Assembly: GCA_963627135.1 (NCBI GenBank)
Contig: CAVFZY010000020.1
Coordinates: 93,394 to 157,393, forward strand
Length of the DNA stretch: 64,000 bases
From: CAG-103 sp963627135
Lineage (GTDB): Bacteria; Bacillota; Clostridia; Oscillospirales; Oscillospiraceae
Reading direction: 5' to 3'
How positions within the stretch are numbered: the first letter of the stretch is position 1; each line of letters opens with the position of its first letter. The notes under the pieces are model-generated. The model did no database searches. It was not told the origin of the DNA and saw only the letters and a list, made by a program, of their open reading frames with translations. Positions 48,761 to 57,663 of this stretch are shown here, piece after piece. A program made the position numbers and the translations under genes.

Positions 48761-49576
48761 CTCTGTTATCAGGTAACGCGCGCGCAGGGTTTCACGCTCG
48801 GGCGCGCCGACGCCGAGCGCCTGCGACATGAAAGCGTCCACGCTGTCGTACCGCTCCGCGATCACATCACGCGCTGCCGTCAGGAACGCCGCGTCCGCGC
48901 GGTCAAACGTGCGGATGACCTCCCGCTCCGACTCGCTCAGGTCATAGTCCGCGACCGCCGTCAGCAGGCAGTCGGTCGAGGCGGCCATGCGCTCATTCGT
49001 GATCAGATAGTTTTCCACGATGACCGGCCAGTCCACGCCCAGCGCCGTCAGCAGCAGCATCGTGCCGACGCCAACGCGGTCTTTCCCCGCCGTGCAGTGA
49101 TAGAGCAGTGCACCATCCGTCTGCGCAAGCAGGAGCGCAAAAAACTGCCGGTAATGCGCGATGGAGAATTCCTGCGTGACGAGACTGCGGTACAGCTCGC
49201 ACATGAACGCGCGCTCCCGGCCGGCCATCGCTTTCGCATGCGCGACGACGGCCGCATAGGGGTCGGCGTGCTCCTCACGCGTCAGGCCGGCCGCCGCCTG
49301 CTGCACGATCGGGCAGTGGACATACTGCACGCCCGGGAGGACACGGTCCGGCTTCTGCTCCCGCTCCAGATCCGTGCGGAAGTCCACGACCGTGCGCAGC
49401 GGATATTCTGCGAGTGTCTGCGCATCCTGCTCCGTGATCCCGGCGAGCTCGCCGCTGCGCAGCAGCAGGCCCGGACGGATCGTGCGGCCGTCCGTTGTGG
49501 GCAGGCCGCCGAGGTCGCGCGCATTCGGCGCGCCGCGCAGCAACCAGCGCTCAAATGTCAAAGAGTTGTTTTCCAT
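48758..49576 (-). CDS. Tyrosine/dual-specificity-like phosphatase
   Basis: A 272-residue protein of the Y_phosphatase3 family. The active-site loop is YHCTAGKDRVGVG, with nucleophile C161 and R167 (C-x5-R). N-terminal NARDLGGLPTTDGRTIRPGLLLRSGEL is the usual opening of this family. Substrates may be phosphotyrosine proteins or phosphoinositide-like compounds. It is the last gene of the murD-ligA operon and overlaps tatD by 26 bp. Confidence 0.88.
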   Translation of the reverse strand: MENNSLTFERWLLRGAPNARDLGGLPTTDGRTIRPGLLLRSGELAGITEQDAQTLAEYPLRTVVDFRTDLEREQKPDRVLPGVQYVHCPIVQQAAAGLTREEHADPYAAVVAHAKAMAGRERAFMCELYRSLVTQEFSIAHYRQFFALLLAQTDGALLYHCTAGKDRVGVGTMLLLTALGVDWPVIVENYLITNERMAASTDCLLTAVADYDLSESEREVIRTFDRADAAFLTAARDVIAERYDSVDAFMSQALGVGAPERETLRARYLITE

Positions 49577-50315
49577 TATTCAGTGTCACCTCCGCGACTT
49601 GGTCTATGGTCATGCCCTTGATCTCCGCAATGCGCGCGGCGATATACGGCAGGTTGCGCGAATCGTTGCGCTTGCCGCGGTTCGGCACCGGGGCCAGATA
49701 GGGTGAATCCGTTTCGAGCAGCATCCGGTCGGCCGGGCAGGCAGCGATCACATCCAGCGCCTTGACAGCGTTCTTATACGTGATCGGGCCGTCAAAGCCG
49801 AGATACCAGCCGCGGCGCAGCAGCTCGCGCGCCATCTCCACGCTGCCGGAAAAGCAGTGGAACACGCCGCGCAGGCCCGGATAGTCGCACACGATGCGCA
49901 GACTGTCGCCGTGCGCCTCCCGGTCGTGGATGATGACCGGGAGGTCCAGCTCCAGCGCCAGCTCCAGCTGCGCGCGCAGCATGGTCTCCTGCGTCGCCTT
50001 CGTGGAGGTGTCCCAGTAATAGTCCAGCCCGATCTCGCCGATGGCGCAGACCTTCGGCTGCGATGCCAGCGCGCGGATCTGATCCAGACTGTCGTCCGTC
50101 CAGCCGGCAGCCTCCTCCGGGTGCCAGCCGACGGCGGCATAGACAAAATCATACGCCTGCGCGATGGCGACGGCGCGCTCGGACGTCGCAGCACAATCGC
50201 CGGGGTCCACGATGAGCGCGACACCGCTCTCATGCACGGCACGCAGCACGTCGCTGCGGTCGGCATTGAACTTTCCGCTGTCGTAGTGCGCGTGGGTATC
50301 GAAATACTGCATCAT
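49551..50315 (-). CDS. tatD: TatD-family metal-dependent hydrolase
   Basis: A 254-residue TIM-barrel hydrolase. Metal residues are seen in FDTHAHYD (HxH), IGEIGLDYYW (Glu), IIHDREAHGD (His), FHCFSG (His) and LLETDSPYLAP (Asp), the standard TatD series. Family members are DNases or D-aminoacyl-tRNA/peptide hydrolases. The ATG overlaps the nadE stop by four bases, and the tail overlaps the phosphatase start. Confidence 0.92.
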   Translation of the reverse strand: MMQYFDTHAHYDSGKFNADRSDVLRAVHESGVALIVDPGDCAATSERAVAIAQAYDFVYAAVGWHPEEAAGWTDDSLDQIRALASQPKVCAIGEIGLDYYWDTSTKATQETMLRAQLELALELDLPVIIHDREAHGDSLRIVCDYPGLRGVFHCFSGSVEMARELLRRGWYLGFDGPITYKNAVKALDVIAACPADRMLLETDSPYLAPVPNRGKRNDSRNLPYIAARIAEIKGMTIDQVAEVTLNNGKQLFDI

Positions 50316-51043
50316 TCGGCGTGATAGGTCGCGGCCGGGCGGCGCTTGTGCTCGCTGCGACTATGATAGCGGTCGATAATGGCCTTGTCGTGCTCGTTAG
50401 CCTCGCCAGTGAGGATGTACTTGTCGATGGCGACATAGGTCACGCCCATCTCCCGCTCGTCTGTCTGGCCCTCGAAGAGGCCGGCGGAAGGCGCCTTACG
50501 GATGATGTTCTCCGGCGCGTGCAGCCAGGTCAGGAACTCGTAAATTTCCGTCACGGTCAGGTCGGCGATGGGGTTGAAGTCATACGCACCGTCGCCCCAC
50601 TTCGTGAAATAGCCCATGTATGCCTCGCTGCGGTTGCCGGTGCCGGCGACGAGACGGCCCTCGGCCGCGCCGATGGTGTAGAGCGTGAGCATGCGCAGGC
50701 GCGGGGCGATGTTCGACGTCGCCATCTGGTTGAGCGTCGTGACGGCGGAGACCGTCTGCATGACGAGTTCCTTTTCCGCCGTGAGGTCGACCGTGCGCGT
50801 CTCGATATTGAACTGCTCGGCCACGGCCAGGCCGTCGGTCATGTCCTCGCCGAAGTTGCGTTTGGAGGCGCACGGCATCATGATGCCGACCGTGTTGTCG
50901 CACGCGGCCTTGCAGAGAATGCCGACGAGCGCACTGTCCTTGCCGCCGCTGTTGCCGTAGATGACGCCCTTGGCGCCGCTGCTTTTGAGCAGATCGCGAA
51001 TAAAGGCGACGCGGTTTTCAAATTCTTTTGCATAATCTCGCAT
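50312..51043 (-). CDS. nadE: NAD synthetase (ammonia-dependent)
   Basis: A 243-residue enzyme converting nicotinate adenine dinucleotide to NAD. The PP-loop motif is VIYGNSGGKDSAL, where the usual SGGxDS is SGGKDS. GTGNRSEAYMGYFTKWGDGAYDFNPIADL is the conserved NadE stretch, and RKAPSAGLFEGQTDEREMG follows. There is no glutaminase domain, so ammonia is used directly or supplied by another protein. The start at 51043 has GGAG ahead. A GTG nine bases upstream is possible. Confidence 0.94.
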   Translation of the reverse strand: MRDYAKEFENRVAFIRDLLKSSGAKGVIYGNSGGKDSALVGILCKAACDNTVGIMMPCASKRNFGEDMTDGLAVAEQFNIETRTVDLTAEKELVMQTVSAVTTLNQMATSNIAPRLRMLTLYTIGAAEGRLVAGTGNRSEAYMGYFTKWGDGAYDFNPIADLTVTEIYEFLTWLHAPENIIRKAPSAGLFEGQTDEREMGVTYVAIDKYILTGEANEHDKAIIDRYHSRSEHKRRPAATYHAE

Positions 51044-51065
51044 AATTTCCACTCCGTTTCTTTCG

Positions 51066-53045
51066 TTACTCCTGGATCATGTCCAGAAATTCTGCTTCCG
51101 TAATAATAGGCGTGCCGAGCGTGAGCGCCTTCTGATACTTCGAGCCGGTGTTTTCCCCGGCGAGCAGATAGGATGTCTTTTTCGACACGGAGGAACTCGT
51201 CTTGCCGCCGAAGCGCTCGATGATGGCGCTGGCCTCGTCGCGGCTGAAGTGCTCAAGTGCGCCGGTGAGCACGAACGTCTTACCAGCAAAACGGCGGTCT
51301 ACGACCTGCTCCTTGGAATCGAAGCTGACACCCGCGTCGCGCAGTAGCCGGATCTGGTGCTGCGACTGCGGATTATCGAACCACGCGCGCAGGTACGCCG
51401 CCGTCGTCGGGCCGACGTCCGGGATGGCCATGAGCTCCTCCTCCGTCGCCGCCATGAGCTTGCCCAGCGTGCCGAAGTGCACGGCCAGCACCTTGGCTGC
51501 CTTCTGCCCCACCTGACGGATACCGAACGCGCACAGCAGGCGCGCCATGCCGGCATTCTTGCTCTTTTCAATGGCGGCCATGAGGTTCTCGGCCGACTTT
51601 TTTCCCATATGGTCCAGCGCCGCGACCGACTGCGGCTCGAGCGCGTACAACTCCGCCGGGGAGTGCACGAGCCCCGCCTCGATCAGCGACTGGCACAGCG
51701 AGATGCCGAGGCCGTCAATATCCATTGCCTCGCGGGAGGCAAAGTGCGCAATGTTGCGCAGCCGCTGCGCCGGGCACTCCGCACCCGTGCAGCGCAGGGC
51801 CGCCCCGTCCGGATCGCGCTCGACGGGCGCGCCGCACTCCGGGCAGGTGTCCGGCATATGAAACGGCACCGTACCCTCCGGCCGCTTGCCGCGCACGACG
51901 GAGAGGATCTCGGGAATGATCTCCCCCGCCTTCTGCACGAGCACCGTATCGCCGATGCGCAGGTCGAGGTTGTCGATGAAGTCCTGATTGTGCAGCGTGG
52001 CGTTCGTGACAGTCGTCCCGGCCAGACGCACCGGCTCAATGACCGCCTTCGGCGTGAGCACACCCGTGCGGCCGACCTGCACAACGATGTCGCGCACGCG
52101 GCTCTCCTTCTTCTCCGGCGGGTACTTATACGCCACCGCCCAGCGCGGGAACTTCGCCGTGCTGCCGAGATACTGCCGCTGCGCGAGGTCGTTGATCTTG
52201 ATGACCGCACCGTCAATGTCGAACGGGAACGTCTCACGGTTGTCACCGATCCAGTCGATGCGTGCGCAGCAGGCATCGAGTGTTTCACAGCGCTGATACG
52301 GCACGACCGGGAAGCCCAGCGATGCCAGATAGTCCAGCGTTTGCGTGTGCGTGGCGAACGTGCGGTCGCTGTCAAACTGGAGGTTGAAGATGATGATATC
52401 CAGCTTGCGCGCCGCTGCGACCTTCGGGTCCTGCTGGCGCACGGAGCCCGCCGCCGCGTTGCGGGGATTGGCCAGCAGCGGCTGCTCGAGCAGCTCGCGC
52501 TCGGCATTGAGGGCTGCAAATACTTCATGCGACATATAGACCTCGCCGCGCACGATGAGCTTTGCGGGCGCGTTGTCAAGCTTGAGCGGCAGATTGCGCA
52601 GCGTGCGGAGGTTTTCCGTCACGTCCTCGCCGGTGATGCCGTCGCCGCGCGTGGCGCCGCGGACAAACACGCCATTTTCATACTCGAGCGACATGGACAG
52701 GCCGTCGATCTTCGGCTCGACCGAATAGTCATGCGCCTGCGTGAGTGCACCGTCCATGCGCGCGCCAAACGCGCGCAGCTCGTCGAACGAAAACACGTCC
52801 TGCAGGCTCTCGAGCGGCACCTGATGGCGCACCTGTGCAAAAGTGTTGAGTGCGTAGCCGCCGACGTGCTGCGTCGGCGAATCAGGCGAGGCATACTCCG
52901 AGTGCGCCGCCTCAAGCTCCTCGAGCCTGCGCATGAGCGCATCATATTCAAAGTCGCTGATCTCGGGCGCGTCCTTCACGTAATAGAGAAAATTTGCGTG
53001 TTCCAGCTGACGGCGCAGCGTCAGGATCTCTTCGCGTACATCCAT
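51066..53045 (-). CDS. ligA: NAD-dependent DNA ligase
   Basis: A 659-residue bacterial DNA ligase that seals nicks in replication and repair. The N-terminal Ia domain covers residues 1-60, the AMP-accepting lysine is K112 in VEPKIDGLS, then the OB fold, a four-cysteine zinc finger (CPECG ... RCTGAECPAQRLR), HhH repeats and a C-terminal BRCT domain ending AEFLDMIQE. It starts at 53045, five bases after the yunB stop. Confidence 0.96.
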   Translation of the reverse strand: MDVREEILTLRRQLEHANFLYYVKDAPEISDFEYDALMRRLEELEAAHSEYASPDSPTQHVGGYALNTFAQVRHQVPLESLQDVFSFDELRAFGARMDGALTQAHDYSVEPKIDGLSMSLEYENGVFVRGATRGDGITGEDVTENLRTLRNLPLKLDNAPAKLIVRGEVYMSHEVFAALNAERELLEQPLLANPRNAAAGSVRQQDPKVAAARKLDIIIFNLQFDSDRTFATHTQTLDYLASLGFPVVPYQRCETLDACCARIDWIGDNRETFPFDIDGAVIKINDLAQRQYLGSTAKFPRWAVAYKYPPEKKESRVRDIVVQVGRTGVLTPKAVIEPVRLAGTTVTNATLHNQDFIDNLDLRIGDTVLVQKAGEIIPEILSVVRGKRPEGTVPFHMPDTCPECGAPVERDPDGAALRCTGAECPAQRLRNIAHFASREAMDIDGLGISLCQSLIEAGLVHSPAELYALEPQSVAALDHMGKKSAENLMAAIEKSKNAGMARLLCAFGIRQVGQKAAKVLAVHFGTLGKLMAATEEELMAIPDVGPTTAAYLRAWFDNPQSQHQIRLLRDAGVSFDSKEQVVDRRFAGKTFVLTGALEHFSRDEASAIIERFGGKTSSSVSKKTSYLLAGENTGSKYQKALTLGTPIITEAEFLDMIQE

Positions 53046-53050
53046 GTTGT

Positions 53051-53695
53051 TTACTCCACTTCCACATACGTCTGGGGCACCTTGCCGACGATGACCGTCT
53101 CGGCCAGCAGAATGCTCGTGCCCACGGTCTCGGTCTGGTGCTCCCAGGGCACCAGAATGTCGAGGTCCATCTTCACGTTCAGATATAGTTGATATTTGCT
53201 CTGGTTGATCGCGGCCGACATGAGCTCATTGTGATAGCTCACATCCGACGTCGTCAGCACGAGGATGCGCACCGGCAGCGGCAACTTGAGCCCGGGCAGA
53301 AAATTCACGCCGAAGAGCGTCTCGAGCGGGATGTCCAGCTCGACCTGCCCGTCGTCGCCGTCCATCATGTGCTCGAGCACGAGTGAGGACACCTGCCCCA
53401 CGCGCTCGGTATCGACGCTCACGGCCGTGATGGTCCCGTCCGCGTCCGTGCGGTAGGTATAATAGTCCCCCTGGACCTGCGCCGTCGCCGCCGAGGCAGC
53501 AGCGTTGATCTTCAGCTGCATGAGGTCGCAGGCGGAATTGACGGCCAGCTGCGCGATCAGGTGCAGCACCGACACAGTAAAACACGCCATGCCGCCCAGC
53601 AGGATGAGCACCAGCAGCAGCGCTGCCAGCTTCCGTTTCGGCCGCAGCGGGCGCCGGCGGGCGGCCGGCCTCCAGCGGCGAGACGCACAAATCAT
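53051..53695 (-). CDS. yunB: Sporulation protein YunB
   Basis: A 214-residue membrane-anchored protein. A basic N-terminus (residues 1-22, Arg-rich) is followed by one hydrophobic segment (about 23-50) and a soluble domain with INAAASAATAQVQGDYYTY, IPLETLFGVNFLPGLKLPLPVRI and LDILVPWEHQTETV, which is the YunB pattern. YunB is made in the mother cell in Bacillus and is needed for normal spores. It lies between murD and ligA. The ribosome site is part of a hairpin. Confidence 0.88.
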   Translation of the reverse strand: MICASRRWRPAARRRPLRPKRKLAALLLVLILLGGMACFTVSVLHLIAQLAVNSACDLMQLKINAAASAATAQVQGDYYTYRTDADGTITAVSVDTERVGQVSSLVLEHMMDGDDGQVELDIPLETLFGVNFLPGLKLPLPVRILVLTTSDVSYHNELMSAAINQSKYQLYLNVKMDLDILVPWEHQTETVGTSILLAETVIVGKVPQTYVEVE

Positions 53696-53703
53696 AGCAG
53701 ATC

Positions 53704-53733
53704 CCCCCTGCCATGCTATGCAACGGCAGGGGG
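53704..53733 (-). promoter_or_regulatory. Hairpin covering the yunB ribosome-binding site
   Basis: CCCCCTGCC (53704-53712) pairs with GGCAGGGGG (53725-53733). On the mRNA the 3' arm supplies the G-rich Shine-Dalgarno sequence of yunB, so folding would hide it. No T-run follows, so it is not a terminator. Confidence 0.5.
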
Positions 53734-53743
53734 ATTCATGCGC

Positions 53744-55126
53744 TCATTGCAGAGTTTCCACAATGGCGCGGAAGGTATTGCCGCGCTCTTCAAAGTTTTT
53801 GAAGAAATCAAACGACGAGCAGGCCGGCGACAGCGTCACGATATCGCCCGGCTGCGCGAGGCCGTAGGCCGTCTCGACCGCTGCGCGGAAATCCGGTGCC
53901 TCGACGAGCGGCAGCTTTCCCGGGGCATAGAATTTCGATGCGCGGATAGCGGAAGCGATGCGTTGCGCCGTCTCGCCGACGACGACCGCCGCCTTTGCGT
54001 GCCGGCAGACCTCGTCGCCGAGCGTGTCAAACGGGATGTGCTTGTCGTGCCCGCCGAGAATGATGACCGGCGGCTTCGGCAGCGCATGCAGACCCGCGAT
54101 CGTGCGCGTGGGGCTCGAGGCGATGGAGTCATTGATGAACGTGATGCCGTTGAGTTCGCGAATGCGCTCCATGCGGTGCGGCACGCCGGAGAAGGTGTGC
54201 GCGACCTGAACGCACGCCGCGTTGCCGACCAGACCGTCGGTCGCGGCAAAGGCCGCCATATAGTTTTCCACGTTGTGCGCGCCGGGGATGCGGATCTCGG
54301 CGGCGTCAAGGATTTTCTCCGCCTTGCCGTCATGTGCGCAATAGATCACGCCACCTGAGCAGTAGACGCCGTTTTCCACCGGGCCGATGCTGCTGAAATA
54401 GCGCACACACCCCGGCGCCTCGGCCGCGAAACGCGGCGTATGCGCATCCTTCGCGTTGAGCACCAGGCAGCCGTCCGGCCGCTGGCCGCGGTAAATACTA
54501 CATTTGGCCGACACATAGTCCTCGAGATCCGGATGCACATCCAGATGGTTCGGCGAAATGTTCGTGATGATGGCCACATCAGGCGCGCAGTGCATACTGT
54601 GCAGCTGGAAACTGCTGAGCTCGAGCACGGCAAAATCCTCCGGCCGGATGTCCGGGATGCGGTCAAAGAGCGGCGTGCCGATGTTGCCGCCGAGATGCAC
54701 GGTATACCCCTGCGCACGCAGGAGCTCGGCCGTGATGGTCGAGGTCGTGGTCTTGCCGTCGCTGCCGGTGACGGCGAGGATGCGGCACGGGCAGAGATTG
54801 CAGAATGCCTCCATCTCGGAGGTGAGGATCGCGCCGTTTTGCGCCGCCGCGCGCAGCTGCGGCACGATGGGCAGCATGCCCGGCGTGCGGAAGATGACAT
54901 CAAAGTTCAGATGCTCCAGATAGTCTGTGCCGAGGACAAACTTTGCGCCCTGCGCCGCAGCCTCATCTCCGGCCGCACCGAGCTGGGCGCGCTCGCGCCG
55001 GTCGCACACCGTCACGTCGCAGCCGTTGCGCAGCAGCACACGCACGAGCGGCTGATTGCTCACACCGAAGCCGATAACACCGATGCACTTTCCGCGCAGA
55101 TAGTCCATATAATCCGAAAAGGTCAT
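53744..55126 (-). CDS. murD: UDP-N-acetylmuramoylalanine-D-glutamate ligase
   Basis: A 460-residue Mur ligase adding D-glutamate to UDP-MurNAc-L-Ala in peptidoglycan synthesis. GVIGFGVSNQPLVR is the N-terminal Rossmann part, AVTGSDGKTTTSTIT the ATP site, NISPNHLDVH the middle motif, and HRMERIREL...FINDSIASSPTRT the C-terminal domain. The ATG at 55126 (MTFSDYM) has AAAGGAG seven bases ahead. The longer frame begins in the promoter's leader. It heads the operon murD-yunB-ligA-nadE-tatD-phosphatase. Confidence 0.95.
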   Translation of the reverse strand: MTFSDYMDYLRGKCIGVIGFGVSNQPLVRVLLRNGCDVTVCDRRERAQLGAAGDEAAAQGAKFVLGTDYLEHLNFDVIFRTPGMLPIVPQLRAAAQNGAILTSEMEAFCNLCPCRILAVTGSDGKTTTSTITAELLRAQGYTVHLGGNIGTPLFDRIPDIRPEDFAVLELSSFQLHSMHCAPDVAIITNISPNHLDVHPDLEDYVSAKCSIYRGQRPDGCLVLNAKDAHTPRFAAEAPGCVRYFSSIGPVENGVYCSGGVIYCAHDGKAEKILDAAEIRIPGAHNVENYMAAFAATDGLVGNAACVQVAHTFSGVPHRMERIRELNGITFINDSIASSPTRTIAGLHALPKPPVIILGGHDKHIPFDTLGDEVCRHAKAAVVVGETAQRIASAIRASKFYAPGKLPLVEAPDFRAAVETAYGLAQPGDIVTLSPACSSFDFFKNFEERGNTFRAIVETLQ

Positions 55127-55164
55127 GCAGACACTCCTTTTACAAAAGTAAATCATACGAAGAG

Positions 55165-55193
55165 ATTATACCGCCCATTCGTGCCGATTACAA
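55165..55193 (-). promoter_or_regulatory. murD operon promoter
   Basis: Minus-strand TTGTAA (55193-55188) and TATAAT (55170-55165), 17-bp spacer, divergent from the RNase P RNA promoter. Confidence 0.75.
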
Positions 55194-55214
55194 GAAAATA
55201 AATCTCCGCCGGAC

Positions 55215-55243
55215 TTGACGCAGTGCGGCAGGATGTGTAAAAT
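55215..55243 (+). promoter_or_regulatory. rnpB promoter
   Basis: TTGACG (55215-55220) and TAAAAT (55238-55243), 17-bp spacer, about six bases before the RNA 5' end. Confidence 0.85.
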
Positions 55244-55248
55244 AGTCA

Positions 55249-55595
55249 GGCGAGTGGGCCGGACAGCCGCGGGCACGAGCCGAAAGGCTGTGCGTGAGGA
55301 AAGTCCGGGCTCCACAGGGCAAGGATAACGGGTAACACCCGCCAGGGGCAACCCTCGGACAAGTGCAACAGAAACAAACCGCCCGAGCGATCGGGTAAGG
55401 GTGGAAAAGTGAGGTAAGAGCTCACTCGCCGGCTGGAGACAGTACGGCGCTGTAAACTCTATCCGGAGCAACACCGCGGAGGGACATACGGCCGGCCCGG
55501 CCGTCCCATGGAGGTGGCTGGAACGCACCGGCAACGGTGCGTCTAGATAGATGGCTGTCGATTACAGAACCCGGCTTACAGGCCCACTCGCTCAG
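55249..55595 (+). ncRNA. rnpB: RNase P RNA (type A)
   Basis: The catalytic RNA of RNase P, which matures tRNA 5' ends. The P1 helix is formed by GGCGAGTGGGCC at the 5' end (from 55249) and GGCCCACTCGC at 55581-55591. The conserved core GAGGAAAGTCCGGGCT is at 55296-55311, and the 3' core ACAGAACCCGGCTTA is at about 55564-55578. Length and helices fit the bacterial type A form. The 3' end is set to within a few bases. Confidence 0.95.
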
Positions 55596-55603
55596 CCTGT
55601 CAA

Positions 55604-55627
55604 GAAAGTCTGACACAGACTTTTTTG
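55604..55627 (+). terminator. rnpB terminator
   Basis: AAGTCTG and CAGACTT form a short stem with a three-base loop, followed by TTTT, about ten bases after the RNase P P1 helix. Confidence 0.8.
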
Positions 55628-55660
55628 GCAAGCTTTCGCATATCTGTTTCACGCGAGCAA

Positions 55661-55708
55661 GGAAAATGCGGCAGCCCCCGCCATCAGGCGGGGGCTGCCG
55701 CATTTTCC
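55661..55708. repeat. Perfect 22-bp inverted repeat hairpin
   Basis: GGAAAATGCGGCAGCCCCCG and two further C residues (55661-55682) are mirrored exactly at 55687-55708 around ATCA. It could be a symmetric second terminator, protecting the ligase operon from rnpB read-through, or a repeated intergenic element. No second copy is seen in this window. Confidence 0.75.
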
Positions 55709-55858
55709 ACATTCTGTGCCGCGTCTATACAGAGTTTTTCCAGAACGATCTGACTGATTCCGGACACTTTTAGGCACAATTGTGTATTGTATTTCCAGTT
55801 CTGGCGTGATATATTTTTATCAATAAAGCATATTATTCCGATAGGAAAGGTGATACAT

Positions 55859-57430
55859 ATGTCGGAAACCGTGACCTACCGCAGCCTGCAGGACGTCGTT
55901 GTGCGTGCAGACAGGCGCTTCCCGGACACGCAGTTCTTTCTCAGCAAAGACCCGGCCATGCCGTATGTGCTCGGCCGCGACCTCTACCGGCTCTGCGGCC
56001 GGTTCGGCAGTGATGTCCGGCGCGACGGCATGCAGGGCGCGCACATTGCCCTGCTCGGCCCGAACTGCGCCGCGTGGATCAGCGCGTTTTTCGCCGTCGT
56101 CAGCAGCGGCTGCGCGGCGGTGCCGATGCACCTCGGCACACCGTCGGACGAGCTGACCTCGTGCCTGTCGCGGGCAGATGTGTCCCTGCTGCTGTACGAT
56201 GCGTCCTGTCAGGCGCAGGCGGATGCGCTCACGCAGCTGCTGCCTGCGCTGAAGATGCAGGAGATGCACGCATTCCTGCAGGCGCTGGGCACCGACGGCG
56301 AGCTGTTTTTCCCGGAGCTGAAGCGCGACGATACGGCAGCGCTCTACTTTACCAGCGGCACGACCGCGCAGAGCAAATGCGTCATCCTGACGCACGGCAA
56401 CATGGGCACGCACTGCACGACCGCCATGGCCGCCCTGCCCCTCTCGCCGGATGACGCCGGCCTGTCGATCCTGCCGCCGAGCCACACGTTCGAGCTCATG
56501 ACGAACATCGTCGGCGCGCTGCACTGCGGCGGCGCCTTATACATCAACGAAAGCCTGCGCACCGTCAAGCGCAACCTGCAGAAATATCAGCCGACGATCC
56601 TCGTCGTCGTGCCGCTCGTGCTGCAGACGCTGCACAAAGAGATCCTCAACACGGCGCGCAAACAGGGCAAACTCGAAAAACTGCGCAAAGGACTCAAGCT
56701 CAGCGGTGCGCTGCAAGCGGTCGGCATCGACATCAGCCGCAGCCTGTTTCAGGATGTTTATGACGTGCTGGGCCGCAACCTGCGCTATTTTCTGTGCGGC
56801 GGCGCGGCGCTCGACCCGGAGCTCATCCGGTTTTTCAGGCACCTCGGAATCACTGTGCTGCAGGGCTATGGCATCACGGAGTGCAGCCCCATCGTGGCAG
56901 CGAATCTGCCGGGCGCCAACCGCATCGGCTCGATCGGCCGCACCTTTCCCTGCTGCGAGACCGCGATCATCGACGGCGAGATCTGTGTGCGCGGCGGCAG
57001 CGTCTCCCCCGGCTATTACCGCGACGAGGCCGCCACGGCCGAGAGTTTTCAGGACGGTTGGTTTCACACCGGCGATCTCGGCCGGATGGACAAGCGCGGA
57101 TTCCTGTATTTCCAGGGGCGCGTGAAAAACCTGATCGTACTTTCAAACGGCGAAAATGTCTCACCGGAAGAGCTGGAGACGCGGCTGTATCAGCTCGGCG
57201 GTGTGCGCGATGCGATCGTGTATGAGAAAAACCAGCAGATCACAGCTGAGGTCTATGCCGATCCTGCCGTGTTCCCGGACGAGGCGGCGCTGTGGCGCTC
57301 CATCAGCGAGATCAACCGGCATCTGCCGCCCTATAAGCAGATCGGCAACCTTATTTACCGGGAAAACGAATTTGAAAAAACCGCGACGCAGAAAATCAAG
57401 CGCCGCGCAGCTACGGAGGCAGCATCATGA
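55859..57430 (+). CDS. AMP-forming acyl-CoA/acyl-ACP ligase family protein
   Basis: A 523-residue ANL-superfamily enzyme that activates a carboxylic acid as its adenylate. The P-loop is LYFTSGTTAQSKCVILTHGN (TSGTTAQSK, slightly changed from TSGTTGxPK). YGITECSP is the A5 motif, DGWFHTGDLG the A7 motif, GRVKNLIVLSNGENVSPEE the hinge, and a C-terminal lysine lies in EKTATQKIKR. The immediately downstream acyl carrier protein suggests that the acyl group is loaded onto ACP rather than CoA. The start at 55859 has AAAGGTG ahead. First gene of a three-gene operon. Confidence 0.87.
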   Translation: MSETVTYRSLQDVVVRADRRFPDTQFFLSKDPAMPYVLGRDLYRLCGRFGSDVRRDGMQGAHIALLGPNCAAWISAFFAVVSSGCAAVPMHLGTPSDELTSCLSRADVSLLLYDASCQAQADALTQLLPALKMQEMHAFLQALGTDGELFFPELKRDDTAALYFTSGTTAQSKCVILTHGNMGTHCTTAMAALPLSPDDAGLSILPPSHTFELMTNIVGALHCGGALYINESLRTVKRNLQKYQPTILVVVPLVLQTLHKEILNTARKQGKLEKLRKGLKLSGALQAVGIDISRSLFQDVYDVLGRNLRYFLCGGAALDPELIRFFRHLGITVLQGYGITECSPIVAANLPGANRIGSIGRTFPCCETAIIDGEICVRGGSVSPGYYRDEAATAESFQDGWFHTGDLGRMDKRGFLYFQGRVKNLIVLSNGENVSPEELETRLYQLGGVRDAIVYEKNQQITAEVYADPAVFPDEAALWRSISEINRHLPPYKQIGNLIYRENEFEKTATQKIKRRAATEAAS

Positions 57431-57663
57431 GAGAAAAAATTCTGGAGATCCTTGCAGAGACCGCAGGTGTGCCGGTATCGGACCTGCACGATGACACGCG
57501 GCTGATCGCCGACCTGGGCCTGACATCATTTGACCTGGCGGACATCGTCGTGACAGCAGAAGAGGAATTCGGCATTGTCATCCCCGACAGTCGCTTTCCC
57601 GAGATCCAGACCGTCGGCGACGTTATCCGCGTCCTCGGGGAGGTGCAGGGCGATGACGCTTGA
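57427..57663 (+). CDS. Acyl carrier protein
   Basis: A 78-residue carrier protein. The phosphopantetheine site is S34 in ADLGLTSFDLADIV (the usual motif is DSL; here TSF). The helices around it match ACPs. It is acidic, as usual. Its ATG overlaps the ligase stop by four bases and its end overlaps the next gene by 11 bp, so all three are tightly coupled. With no fatty-acid synthase genes nearby it is likely a dedicated carrier for the neighbouring ligase. Confidence 0.9.
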   Translation: MREKILEILAETAGVPVSDLHDDTRLIADLGLTSFDLADIVVTAEEEFGIVIPDSRFPEIQTVGDVIRVLGEVQGDDA

